The notes under the pieces were generated by a model, which saw only the letters and a program-made list of their open reading frames with translations, was not told where the DNA came from and searched no databases. The position numbers were made by a program, and so were the translations under genes. Shown piece by piece: positions 1 to 7,817 of a stretch of 57,944 nucleotides of DNA; position 1 is the first letter of the stretch; each line of letters begins with the position of its first letter. The stretch comes from Claveliimonas ammoniilytica. Lineage in GTDB: Bacteria > Bacillota > Clostridia > Lachnospirales > Lachnospiraceae. The DNA is taken from positions 1 to 57,944 of the forward strand of contig NZ_JAOQJV010000015.1 of assembly GCF_025567415.1 (NCBI RefSeq), read 5' to 3'.

Positions 1-165
1 CTTCCTGTAAGTGTGCGTGCTATCACAGTAGGTAGTGGACTGGATGCAAGCAAGCAGATGAGATATGGTATTCCATTCGTAATTGTAAGAGCGCTGCTTG
101 CAATAATCCTTGGTTATATCTTCCTGAAGTTCTGGCCAATGTTCGGACACCTGTCATACATGTAA
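1..165 (+). CDS. C-terminal end of a membrane transporter (partial)
   Basis: The reading frame is open from the left edge and stops at TAA 163-165, giving the last 54 residues of a protein. The tail contains a strongly hydrophobic helix (around VRALLAIILGYIFLKF), so it is the last membrane segment of an integral membrane protein. The family cannot be fixed from this piece. Lying just upstream of the aldehyde dehydrogenase/CoA ligase/glycyl radical enzyme cluster in the same direction, it is a plausible substrate or product carrier for that pathway, but this rests on position only. Confidence 0.6.
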   Translation, partial: LPVSVRAITVGSGLDASKQMRYGIPFVIVRALLAIILGYIFLKFWPMFGHLSYM

Positions 166-192
166 GATAAGGCAGAATTAATTAATGGTTAC

Positions 193-219
193 AACGCCGA
201 TGAAGAGGACATCAGCGTT
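193..219 (+). promoter_or_regulatory. Intercistronic hairpin
   Basis: AACGCCGATG and CATCAGCGTT form a 10-bp stem with one mismatch around a 7-nt loop. It lies between the transporter stop and the aldehyde dehydrogenase start and has no T-run, so it is more likely an mRNA processing or stability element than a terminator. Confidence 0.35.
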
Positions 220-276
220 GATATAAAAATGTTTAAAGTATGGATTCTATTTAAAAAAATTAAGGAGATGAATGAA

Positions 277-846
277 ATGAGCACAGTTGAAGAATTAGTT
301 GCACGTTCAAGAGAGGCGCAGAAACAGTTTGAATTTGCTACACAGGAGCAGGCTGACGCAGCGGCACGTGCTGTTTGTAAGGCAGTGTATGACAATCAGG
401 AGATGCTCGGTAAGATGGCAGCAGAGGAATCACGTATGGGTGATGTAAACGACAAGATCGCAAAATGCCGTAACAAATCTGCTCTGATCTGGGAGAGCTT
501 AAAAGGAAAGAAATCTGTAGGAGTTATCCGCAGAATCGAAGAGAAGAGAATGCTTGAGATTGCGAAACCGGTAGGTGTTGTATGTGCGGTTCTTCCATCT
601 ACGAACCCGGTTGTTACACCGATGGGCAATGCTGCAGCAGCATTAAAGACACGTAACTCTATCATCTTTGGACCACATCCGCGTGGAATTAATGTTTGTA
701 AAGTAGTTGTAGACCTGTTCCGTAAAGAACTGGCTAAACTTGGATTACCAGAAGACCTGGTACTGTGTCTGGAAGAAGTATCACTGGAAGACAGTAACAA
801 ACTGATGAGCATGGTTGATGAGATTGTTGCTACAGGTGGTAGTTAA
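277..846 (+). pseudogene. Truncated CoA-acylating aldehyde dehydrogenase (N-terminal part only)
   Basis: Start chosen at ATG 277 because TAAGGAG (261-267) is 9 nt upstream; ATG 268 is too close to it. The 189 residues match the N-terminal NAD-binding half of acylating aldehyde dehydrogenases (AdhE N-terminal domain, SauS-like). The recognisable stretch is AKPVGVVCAVLPSTNP followed by ALKTRNSIIFGPHPR. Full-length members run to about 460-490 residues. This one ends at TAA 844-846 right after IVATGGS, where the family normally continues towards the catalytic cysteine, which is absent. The product should be inactive. The DNA directly after the break encodes the C-terminus of a different protein (CoA ligase beta subunit), so an internal deletion has fused the two genes. 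Original role, inferred from context: reducing an acyl-CoA (perhaps sulfoacetyl-CoA) to the aldehyde, or the reverse. Confidence 0.8.
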
Positions 847-970
847 GAGCCGCGGCTTTAATCAGGAGCAGGGTTGGGCTATCTACGAGAAACTGGGCTT
901 TGAGCAGACAAAATACGGAACAACCGATGAGGCTGCTATGAAATTATTGAAATTAAAGGAGGGCAAATAA
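836..970 (+). pseudogene. C-terminal remnant of an ADP-forming CoA ligase beta subunit (SucC-like)
   Basis: In the frame ending at TAA 968-970 the text reads VVVKSRGFNQEQGW, then IYEKLGFEQTKYGTTDEAA. This is the usual C-terminal layout of succinyl-CoA-synthetase-type beta subunits (VVVRLxGTNxExG followed by a TxDEAA helix). Only about 44 residues remain; the ATP-grasp domain and the start are gone. The remnant ends 2 nt before the ATG of the matching alpha subunit, exactly where a beta subunit is expected in a beta-alpha pair. It shares bases 836-846 with the truncated aldehyde dehydrogenase in another frame, which marks the deletion junction. Confidence 0.75.
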
Positions 971-972
971 TT

Positions 973-1890
973 ATGAGTATTCTGATTGATAAGGACACCT
1001 CCATGCTGATCATCGGTATCACTGGAAAACAGGGACGTATTCATTGTAAACATATTCTTGACACAGGAAGCAAGTTGCTTGCGGGAGTGGCTCCTGGAAG
1101 AGGCGGACAGGAAGTAGAAGGAGTGCCGGTATTCGAGACTGTTGCAGAAGCAAGAGAGAAATTCCCGGAGATCGAGGCTGCTATGCTGATCGTTCCGAAA
1201 CAGTTCGTAAGAGATGCTGCATTGCAGGCGTTGCGAGAAGGTATCAAATTACTGGTTATCATCACAGAGTTCGTTCCGGTTATGGACGCACTTCAGATTG
1301 CACATGAAGCGAAGACTCTGGGGGCTAAGGTGATCGGACCTAACACCATCGGTGTTATCTCTCCGGGTAAATCCAAATTAGGTATCATGCCGGAATACAT
1401 TTACGGAAAAGGGCACATCGGTATCATTTCCCGAAGCGGAACCCTGACACATGAGACTGCATCCAACCTGACATTCAAGGGTTATGGACTTTCTACCTGT
1501 GTTGGTATCGGTGGAGATTCTATCATTGGTATGAACCATGCAGATGTTATAGAGGAATTTGCAAAAGATGACGAAACAGATGCAATCGTACTGATCGGTG
1601 AGATTGGTGGATGTAGTGAAGAACTTGCAGCTGCTAAGATCAAAGAAATCGGTCTGAAGAAACCGGTATGCGCATACATTGCTGGTATGTACGCACCGGA
1701 GAACAAGAAGATGGGCCATGCCGGAGCTATCGTATCTGGCGGTATGGGAACTGTTAAATCCAAAGTAGCAGCTCTGGAAGATGCAGGAGTTACCGTTTGC
1801 CCGACACTTGGCAAGATCGTTGAATTTATGGAAGAGTACAATACACGTACAAATGGAAGATTAAAATCTCTTGAACCACAGATCGATTAA
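973..1890 (+). CDS. CoA ligase alpha subunit, succinyl-CoA synthetase alpha (SucD)-like; possible sulfoacetate-CoA ligase subunit
   Basis: 305 residues, the normal length for the family. The N-terminal CoA-binding Rossmann domain begins SMLIIGITGKQGRIH, and GPNTIGVISPGKSKLGIMP follows at about residues 117-136. The phosphorylated active-site histidine is in MGHAGAIVSGG (His249). Start ATG 973 has GGAGGG 957-962. Alpha subunits need an ATP-grasp beta subunit, and here only the tail of that partner is left directly upstream, so this protein is probably an orphan unless another beta subunit substitutes. A stand-alone housekeeping succinyl-CoA synthetase is less likely, because the neighbours are an acylating aldehyde dehydrogenase, a GRE and an alcohol dehydrogenase, a set described for sulfoacetate degradation (SauCD/SauS). 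The substrate is inferred. Confidence 0.75.
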   Translation: MSILIDKDTSMLIIGITGKQGRIHCKHILDTGSKLLAGVAPGRGGQEVEGVPVFETVAEAREKFPEIEAAMLIVPKQFVRDAALQALREGIKLLVIITEFVPVMDALQIAHEAKTLGAKVIGPNTIGVISPGKSKLGIMPEYIYGKGHIGIISRSGTLTHETASNLTFKGYGLSTCVGIGGDSIIGMNHADVIEEFAKDDETDAIVLIGEIGGCSEELAAAKIKEIGLKKPVCAYIAGMYAPENKKMGHAGAIVSGGMGTVKSKVAALEDAGVTVCPTLGKIVEFMEEYNTRTNGRLKSLEPQID

Positions 1891-1922
1891 TCGCCTTCTA
1901 ATATCGAAGAGTAGTGGTAATG

Positions 1923-2030
1923 GGGAATGTTCCCTATGCGCGTGGTAGGGGATGCCCTAGAAGAGAGAAAAAAATAATCCTGATACCCGATTTTAAGAAA
2001 AAACATTTGTTGATATAATTTTAACAAATG
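1923..2030 (+). promoter_or_regulatory. Inverted repeats and candidate -10 upstream of the GRE activase
   Basis: Two small hairpins (GGGAA/TTCCC at 1923-1934 and TAGGG/CCCTA at 1946-1959) are followed by an 8-bp inverted repeat, CATTTGTT (2004-2011) and AACAAATG (2023-2030). The repeat encloses a perfect TATAAT at 2014-2019. A convincing -35 is missing, so the promoter may be activator-dependent, and the repeat is placed where an operator would cover the -10. A related half-site, ACAAATG, reappears at about 3066-3072 ahead of the GRE gene. Confidence 0.4.
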
Positions 2031-2077
2031 AAAGACGCGGATGAAAATCCGATGAAAAGTGATTGGGAGGTAGCATC

Positions 2078-3037
2078 ATGGAACAGCTTACAGGCAATGT
2101 GTTTAATATTCAGAGATACACAATTCATGATGGACCGGGACTCCGAACAGAACTATTTTTAAAGGGCTGCCCACTTCGATGTAAGTGGTGCAGTAACCCG
2201 GAAAGCTGGCGGCTCCACAGTGAACCTGGAATATACCAGAGCAAGTGTATTTCCAAGGATCTCTGTGGCGGCTGCGTGGATGTCTGTCCGGAGGGCGATA
2301 TCTTTACATTCAGCGAGGATGAACACAAGCTGACAGGTATCGACCGGACCAGATGCAGTAAATGCATGAAGTGTTATGAGGAATGTCCATCAGATGCGAT
2401 CAAGCTCTGGGGCAAGCACATGACCGTTGAAGAGTGTATGGATGTGATCCGACGTGATAAAGGGTATTATGACAGATCCGGCGGCGGAGTGACCGTATCC
2501 GGTGGTGACCCGCTGGTACAGAGTGATTTCGTGGCAGCACTGTTTAAGCAGTGTAAGGAGGAAGGCTTTCAGACCTGTCTGGAATCAACATTTTATTCAA
2601 AATGGGAAGAGGCAGAGAAGATCCTACCATATACAGACATCATCATCTCGGATCTGAAGCACATGGATACAAAGATCCATAAGAAATGGACCGGCGTGCA
2701 TAACGAAAGAATATTGGAGAATCTGAAGCGGATTACCGATGACAATCGGGAGTTCATTCTGAGAATTCCGGTAATACCTGGTATAAATGATGACAAGAAG
2801 AACATAGAGGCAAGCGCAGACTTCATATTGAATGAATTGCAGGGAAGAATCAGGGTGTTACAGCTCCTGAGCTTCATGAGATTAGGAGAAGAGAAATACG
2901 CTTCGCTGAATATGCCATATCAGATGGATTTTATCGATCTGGATCGTGAATCATTTACAGCCCACGTCAATGAGATCGCCGATTACTTTAACAGCAGAGG
3001 TATCCACTGCGTAGTCGGGACGAAGGAAAAGGAATAA
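2078..3037 (+). CDS. Glycyl radical enzyme activating enzyme (radical SAM, with ferredoxin-like clusters)
   Basis: Start ATG 2078 is preferred over the in-frame ATG 2063 because GGGAGG (2065-2070) sits 7 nt upstream. The 319-residue protein has the radical-SAM motif CxxxCxxC (GCPLRCKWC) near residue 30. A two-cluster ferredoxin insert follows with CGGCVDVC and CSKCMKCYEEC, as in activases of eliminating GREs (choline, glycerol, isethionate, hydroxyproline types) and unlike the shorter pyruvate formate-lyase activase. It would cleave S-adenosylmethionine and abstract hydrogen from the glycine of the GRE encoded just downstream (55 bp gap). It is oxygen-sensitive and cytoplasmic. Confidence 0.92.
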   Translation: MEQLTGNVFNIQRYTIHDGPGLRTELFLKGCPLRCKWCSNPESWRLHSEPGIYQSKCISKDLCGGCVDVCPEGDIFTFSEDEHKLTGIDRTRCSKCMKCYEECPSDAIKLWGKHMTVEECMDVIRRDKGYYDRSGGGVTVSGGDPLVQSDFVAALFKQCKEEGFQTCLESTFYSKWEEAEKILPYTDIIISDLKHMDTKIHKKWTGVHNERILENLKRITDDNREFILRIPVIPGINDDKKNIEASADFILNELQGRIRVLQLLSFMRLGEEKYASLNMPYQMDFIDLDRESFTAHVNEIADYFNSRGIHCVVGTKEKE

Positions 3038-3092
3038 ATATTGAAAAATATTTACGTAATACAAGACAAATGTTTTTAAGGAGGCAAAAACA

Positions 3093-5582
3093 ATGAGTAT
3101 GACTAACACACACACAACCGCATGTGGTACTGAGCCGTTTGATAAGAATTATTGTATTGGTTATCAGGTACATCATGCAGACTGGTCACCATTCCCACGT
3201 GTCAATCACCTGCGCCAGACATTCCTGGATGGAAAGTACTGGATCGATATTGAGAGACTGAGACTGGTTACCGAAACTTATCAGAAATACGAGAATAAAC
3301 TTCCTCGTAAAGTTCTGTGTGCAAAGGCATTTGAGAACATTCTTCTCAACTGCACACTGTACATTTACGATGAAGACCTGATCGTAGGCGAGATCGCAGC
3401 ACCTGCAAAGGCATCTCCGATCTATCCTGAGTTCTCTGTAAACTGGATCATCGAAGAGATTCTGAACTCTCCATTTGAAGAGCGTGCTCATGACCAGTTC
3501 TATATCAGAAATGATGAAGAGAGAGCTGAGATTGTTGAACTGTGTAAATGGTGGCAGGGACGCAGTGTTGCTGACATGATCGAAGCAAGACTTACAGATG
3601 ATCAGATCAAAGGATCTGAGGCTGGAGAGAAAATTTTCCAGACGAACCTGTATCACTATGCAGGAGCAGGACATCTTTCACTGGACTACAGCAGACTGAT
3701 GTCACTTGGTTTCGACGGACTGATCGCTGAGGCTAAGAAGTACAAAGCAGCTCTTGATATGAGAGATGTTGAGTATAACAACAAAGTAGAGTTCTATGAT
3801 TCTGTTATCATTACATATGAAGCAGCTAAGAAATACATCGAGCGTTACGCTAAGTTAGCAGAAGAGAAGGCTGAAGCAGAGAAAGATCCTAAGAGAAAAG
3901 AAGAGTTACTTGGTATTGCTAAGAGCTGTTACGAAGTAGCTGGACCGGCTCCGAAGACATACTGGGGAGCAATGCAGTTATTTAACGTAGCTACAGAGCT
4001 TCTGAAAGTGGAAGGAAATGGACATTCAATTTCTTACGGACGTTTCGACCAGTGGTTGTATCCATTCTACAAACACGATGTAGATAACGGAATCATCACT
4101 AAAGAGTTCGCTCTTGAACTTCTGGAAGTTGAGTACGTTAAGATGAACAACGCTACAAAACTGAAAGATAAAGGAAGTATGGCACTTCGTAACGGACGTG
4201 GATTCGGTGGTGAGTCCCTGACTGTTGGTGGTGTAGATAGATATGGACATGATGCAACCAATGATATGACAATGCTTTGTCTGGAAGCATCTGTGCACAC
4301 ACGTATGATGAACCCGTGGCTCTGTGTACGTATGCACAAAGATACACCATACGAACTGCTCATCAAGACAACAGAGTGTATCCGTGCCGGATATGGTCAT
4401 CCGAAGCTTTTCAATGATGAAACAGCGATCAAGGGTATGCTGAGAAAAGGTATGAGCCTTGAGGAAGCAAGAGATTACATCTGTGTAGGATGTGTAGAGA
4501 TCGACCTTCCAGGTAAAGAGTACGGATGGCATGATGCTGCATACGTTAATACACCAAAGATGATGGAAATGGTTATGAACGGTGGACGCAGCATGAATAC
4601 CGGTAAACAGTTAGGACCGGATACAGGAAGCCTTGAGACATATAAGACATTTGATGAGGTACTGGAAAGTGTTAACGCACAGTTCAAGTACTGGACAGAT
4701 CAGATGTGCTCAAGCCTGTGTATGATCGATAACTGCCACAGAGCACGTAAACCGCTGCCATATCTGTCAGGATTCTATGAGGACGCTATGAAGTCCGGAC
4801 ATGACCTTACAGAAGGCGGAGCAAAATACAATGGTATCGGACCTCAGGCATCCGGACTTGCTACTTCTACAGATATCCTCTGCACGATCAAGCAGTTGGT
4901 ATTCGAAGAGAAGAAGTGCACAGGTGCAGAACTGCTGCAGGCTGTTAAGGATAACTGGGTAGGTCACGAGAAGCTGTACGCATATGTAAATAGCTCAAAA
5001 GTACATCACTATGGTAATGATGATGATTACGCGGATGAACTGTTCAAGTTCATGTTCGAGTGCTACTGCAAGAACGTAGCAGGAAGAACAACTCCACGTG
5101 GAGGACAGTTCAACCCAGGTGTTTACTCAGTAAACGCGAACGTAGCAATGGGTCTGAATACCAATGCTTCTCTGGACGGACGTAAGAAAGGTGAGCCTAT
5201 TTCAGAAAACATGGGACCTGTACACACAGCATTCAGTTCTCATGATATCAGTGGTCCGACAGCTCTGGTTAACTCACTGACTAAGGTTGATCACTCACTG
5301 GCTTCTAACGGAACACTGATGAACTTACGATTCCCACAGGACGCTGTAAGCGGAATTGAGGGAAGAGATAATCTTGCAAACTTCATTGAAGAGTACATTA
5401 ACAAGGGTGCTATGCACGTTCAGTTCAATGTCATGAGTGTTGCTACCATGAAGGCAGCTCAGAAGAAACCGGAAGATTACAAAGATATGCTGGTTCGTGT
5501 AGCCGGATACAGTGCATACTTTGTAGAACTTGGTAAACCACTTCAGGATGACCTGATCGGACGTACCGAGCTTCACTTCTAA
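3093..5582 (+). CDS. Glycyl radical enzyme of the C-X eliminating class; candidate isethionate (or other C2/C3 sulfonate) sulfo-lyase
   Basis: 829 residues; ATG 3093 follows AAGGAGG (3078-3084). The thiyl-radical cysteine and general base glutamate are in VGCVEID (Cys467, Glu469). The glycyl radical loop is RVAGYSAYF (Gly805). The C-x-E arrangement is that of 1,2-eliminases/dehydratases, and pyruvate formate-lyase's adjacent Cys-Cys is absent. The neighbours (CoA ligase, acylating aldehyde dehydrogenase, Fe-alcohol dehydrogenase) suggest isethionate, cleaved to acetaldehyde and sulfite. Against a firm call, the helix I would expect to hold sulfonate-binding Arg/Gln residues near position 189 reads QTNLYHYAGAGH here, so the substrate pocket may differ. 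Alternatives are dihydroxypropanesulfonate lyase, a diol dehydratase or a GRE of unknown substrate. GRE assignment is near certain, substrate about even odds. Confidence 0.9.
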   Translation: MSMTNTHTTACGTEPFDKNYCIGYQVHHADWSPFPRVNHLRQTFLDGKYWIDIERLRLVTETYQKYENKLPRKVLCAKAFENILLNCTLYIYDEDLIVGEIAAPAKASPIYPEFSVNWIIEEILNSPFEERAHDQFYIRNDEERAEIVELCKWWQGRSVADMIEARLTDDQIKGSEAGEKIFQTNLYHYAGAGHLSLDYSRLMSLGFDGLIAEAKKYKAALDMRDVEYNNKVEFYDSVIITYEAAKKYIERYAKLAEEKAEAEKDPKRKEELLGIAKSCYEVAGPAPKTYWGAMQLFNVATELLKVEGNGHSISYGRFDQWLYPFYKHDVDNGIITKEFALELLEVEYVKMNNATKLKDKGSMALRNGRGFGGESLTVGGVDRYGHDATNDMTMLCLEASVHTRMMNPWLCVRMHKDTPYELLIKTTECIRAGYGHPKLFNDETAIKGMLRKGMSLEEARDYICVGCVEIDLPGKEYGWHDAAYVNTPKMMEMVMNGGRSMNTGKQLGPDTGSLETYKTFDEVLESVNAQFKYWTDQMCSSLCMIDNCHRARKPLPYLSGFYEDAMKSGHDLTEGGAKYNGIGPQASGLATSTDILCTIKQLVFEEKKCTGAELLQAVKDNWVGHEKLYAYVNSSKVHHYGNDDDYADELFKFMFECYCKNVAGRTTPRGGQFNPGVYSVNANVAMGLNTNASLDGRKKGEPISENMGPVHTAFSSHDISGPTALVNSLTKVDHSLASNGTLMNLRFPQDAVSGIEGRDNLANFIEEYINKGAMHVQFNVMSVATMKAAQKKPEDYKDMLVRVAGYSAYFVELGKPLQDDLIGRTELHF

Positions 5583-5650
5583 GACTTCCAGGCAGAAGGC
5601 TTGCAACAGATTACACATAATATAACTGCTTATTGTTAAATATGACTGGG

Positions 5651-5670
5651 TGAGTCATTCGTTTGACTCA
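5651..5670 (+). promoter_or_regulatory. Palindrome upstream of the alcohol dehydrogenase
   Basis: TGAGTCA (5651-5657) and TGACTCA (5664-5670) form a perfect 7-bp inverted repeat around TTCGTT, 11 nt before the ribosome binding site AAGGAG. In RNA it would be a small tetraloop-like hairpin; in DNA it could be an operator. No T-run follows. Confidence 0.4.
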
Positions 5671-5695
5671 TCCGGCGAAGAAGGAGATTAATATA

Positions 5696-6844
5696 ATGAA
5701 AGATTTTAGATTTAAAGTACCACAGAACATCGAATTTGGAGTAGGAAGCCTGAAGAAACTTCCTGAGATTTTAAAAGAGAACAATTCTGAACATGTATAC
5801 CTGGTATCTGATCACGGTCTTGAGAGCATCGGAGTTGTTAAGAAAGTACAGGACATCGTTGAGGCTGGCGGACTGACATGTACTACATTCCTTGATGTAG
5901 TTCCGAACCCGACAGTAGATGTTGTTAACGCTTCTACAAAGCTGTATAAAGAGAGCGGAGCAACAAGTATTATCGCTCTTGGTGGTGGTTCTTCTATGGA
6001 CGTAGCTAAGGCTACAGGCGTACTTGCTACATACGGTGGAGAGATCAATGACTACGAAGGTCTGTACAAAGTACCGGGACCGATTGTACCAATGATCGCT
6101 ATTCCTACAACAGCAGGTACAGGTAGTGAGGTTACTGCTTCAGCAGTTATCACAGACGAAGCAAAGAACTTCAAGATGTCTGTAATCAGCTACGAGATTC
6201 TTCCAAAATATGCAGTACTTGATCCGGAACTTATCATGACAGCTCCGGCATCTATCGCAGCATCATGTGGTGTTGATGCTCTGATCCATGCAATGGAGGC
6301 TTATGTATCTAATTTTGCATCTCCATTCTCAGATGCAATGGCGGAAAAAGCAATGGAACTGATCGGTGGAAATCTTCGTCGTTTTGTTGCTAACCGTAAG
6401 GATGAGGAAGCAGCCTGCGCTATGATGGTTGGTTCTACATTTGCCGGTATGGCATTTGCATGGGCTAAGCTTGGTAACGTACACGCTATGAGTCATCCGG
6501 TAAGTGCTTACTTCCATGTACCACATGGTGTAGCTAATGCAGTTATCCTTCCTACTGTAGTAGAGTACAATGCACTTGCAGACAACGGACGTTACGAGAA
6601 GATCTACAACTACATCAGCGAAGATAAAGAACCTGTAATTGATTTCACACCAGATATGTTGGTTGATGAAGTTAAGAAACTGAACAAGGATCTGGGAATT
6701 CCTTCTTCACTGTCAGAAGTTGGTGTTACAGAGGATAAGATTGAAGCTATGGCGAAAGATGCAGTAGCTCATCCGAATGTACTTGCTAACCCAAGACAGA
6801 CCAACTTGAAAGAAATGATTGCTCTTTACAAAAAAGCGCTTTAA
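5696..6844 (+). CDS. Iron-containing (group III) alcohol dehydrogenase
   Basis: Start ATG 5696 has AAGGAG 5681-5686; the in-frame ATG at 5663 lies inside the palindrome and lacks a ribosome binding site. The 382-residue protein shows the NAD(P)-binding GGGSSMDVAK loop around residue 95, the IPTTAGTGSE signature, and metal-ligand motifs DALIHAMEAY and HAMSHPVSAYFHVPHG. It reduces a short aldehyde or oxidises an alcohol in the cytoplasm. Next to the GRE it could turn sulfoacetaldehyde into isethionate (feeding the GRE) or acetaldehyde into ethanol (removing its product); the sequence does not separate these. It is intact although the upstream aldehyde dehydrogenase is broken. Confidence 0.9.
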   Translation: MKDFRFKVPQNIEFGVGSLKKLPEILKENNSEHVYLVSDHGLESIGVVKKVQDIVEAGGLTCTTFLDVVPNPTVDVVNASTKLYKESGATSIIALGGGSSMDVAKATGVLATYGGEINDYEGLYKVPGPIVPMIAIPTTAGTGSEVTASAVITDEAKNFKMSVISYEILPKYAVLDPELIMTAPASIAASCGVDALIHAMEAYVSNFASPFSDAMAEKAMELIGGNLRRFVANRKDEEAACAMMVGSTFAGMAFAWAKLGNVHAMSHPVSAYFHVPHGVANAVILPTVVEYNALADNGRYEKIYNYISEDKEPVIDFTPDMLVDEVKKLNKDLGIPSSLSEVGVTEDKIEAMAKDAVAHPNVLANPRQTNLKEMIALYKKAL

Positions 6845-6920
6845 TACAAATCTAATCTTTAAAAATAACTAATCTCACTTAATAAATATGTTTGGCTTTA
6901 ACGTATGAAAAACAGAGGGG

Positions 6921-6960
6921 CGGAGGCTGTGGCAGGTCTTCGTACCCTCCGTTTTACTTT
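6921..6960 (+). terminator. Rho-independent terminator after the alcohol dehydrogenase
   Basis: CGGAGG (6921-6926) pairs with CCTCCG (6946-6951), followed by TTTTACTTT. The loop is rather long (19 nt). It separates the GRE cluster from the TPR gene. Confidence 0.6.
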
Positions 6961-6974
6961 AGAGGAGAATTATT

Positions 6975-7793
6975 ATGGATATGACAATTGATGAATTTTA
7001 CAAGCAGCTCAGCAACGTATACGAGACAGGCAGCCCGGAAGCTGTGGAATTATACTTAAATGACCGTCTGAAAGAGGCGTCCCATGGCTGTGATATGTGC
7101 TTTGAGCCGATGGAGATCACGGTAAGCAACGAACTTGGATCCTTCTATCGTGGTATGGGACAGTTTGACAAATCTGCGGAGTTCTTTGAGATAGCAAAGC
7201 GTCTGGTATTTGTGCATATCGGAGACAAGACCGTCCAGTATGCGACAGTACTGAATAATCTGGCGGGAACATATCGCCTGGCAGGAAAATACGAAGAGGC
7301 AGCAGATCTGTTTAACGAAAGTGCACTGATCTATTCCACAACGATCGGAAAAGATAATTCGTACTATTGCAGTATTTTAAATAATCTGGCACTGGTATAT
7401 CAGGATATGAAAGAATATGGCAAGGCAGAAGAGATGTTGACAGATGCATTGAAGTCATCCAGAACACTGGAAAACAGCGCGATGGATGTGGCAATCACAT
7501 ACTCGAATCTTGGCGCATTGTATCTGGAAATGGGTGATTATACACGAGCAGAAGAAGATCTCAGAGAAAGCGTTGACATCTATGAGCAGTTAGATACCAA
7601 TCATCAGGTACATCTGGCATCCGTTTACAATTCACTTGGAATCCTGTATTATAAACAGAGTAAGCTGGAAGAGGCAAAAGAGGCTTATCAGCAGGCACTG
7701 AAACTGACCTTATATCATTATGGTAAGAACCATGAATATGAGATTCTCTGCAGAAATATTGCTGCGATTGAGGAAGCAGTCCGTAATGCCTGA
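6975..7793 (+). CDS. Tetratricopeptide-repeat protein
   Basis: 272 residues made almost entirely of TPR helices of the kinesin-light-chain style. Repeats such as YATVLNNLAGTYRLAGKYEEA, YYCSILNNLALVYQDMKEYGKA and AITYSNLGALYLEMGDYTRA recur at about 42-residue spacing from residue 90 onward. There is no signal peptide or membrane segment, so it is a cytoplasmic protein-protein interaction scaffold. ATG 6975 follows AGGAG at 6963-6967. It opens a three-gene run with the ketopantoate-reductase-like and BASS genes. Its partner cannot be read from the sequence. Confidence 0.85.
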   Translation: MDMTIDEFYKQLSNVYETGSPEAVELYLNDRLKEASHGCDMCFEPMEITVSNELGSFYRGMGQFDKSAEFFEIAKRLVFVHIGDKTVQYATVLNNLAGTYRLAGKYEEAADLFNESALIYSTTIGKDNSYYCSILNNLALVYQDMKEYGKAEEMLTDALKSSRTLENSAMDVAITYSNLGALYLEMGDYTRAEEDLRESVDIYEQLDTNHQVHLASVYNSLGILYYKQSKLEEAKEAYQQALKLTLYHYGKNHEYEILCRNIAAIEEAVRNA

Positions 7794-7817
7794 TACATAA
7801 GACGGGATGTGAATATT

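Noticed and set aside
396..812. Long minus-strand open frame opposite the truncated aldehyde dehydrogenase
   Set aside because: Serine-rich low-information translation opposite a clear gene with no ribosome binding site; the same applies to the many antisense frames over the GRE, pepT, addA and pyr genes.
6975..7793. TPR protein as a toxin-regulating Rap/PlcR-type receptor
   Set aside because: No N-terminal helix bundle or DNA-binding domain and no signal-peptide gene downstream.
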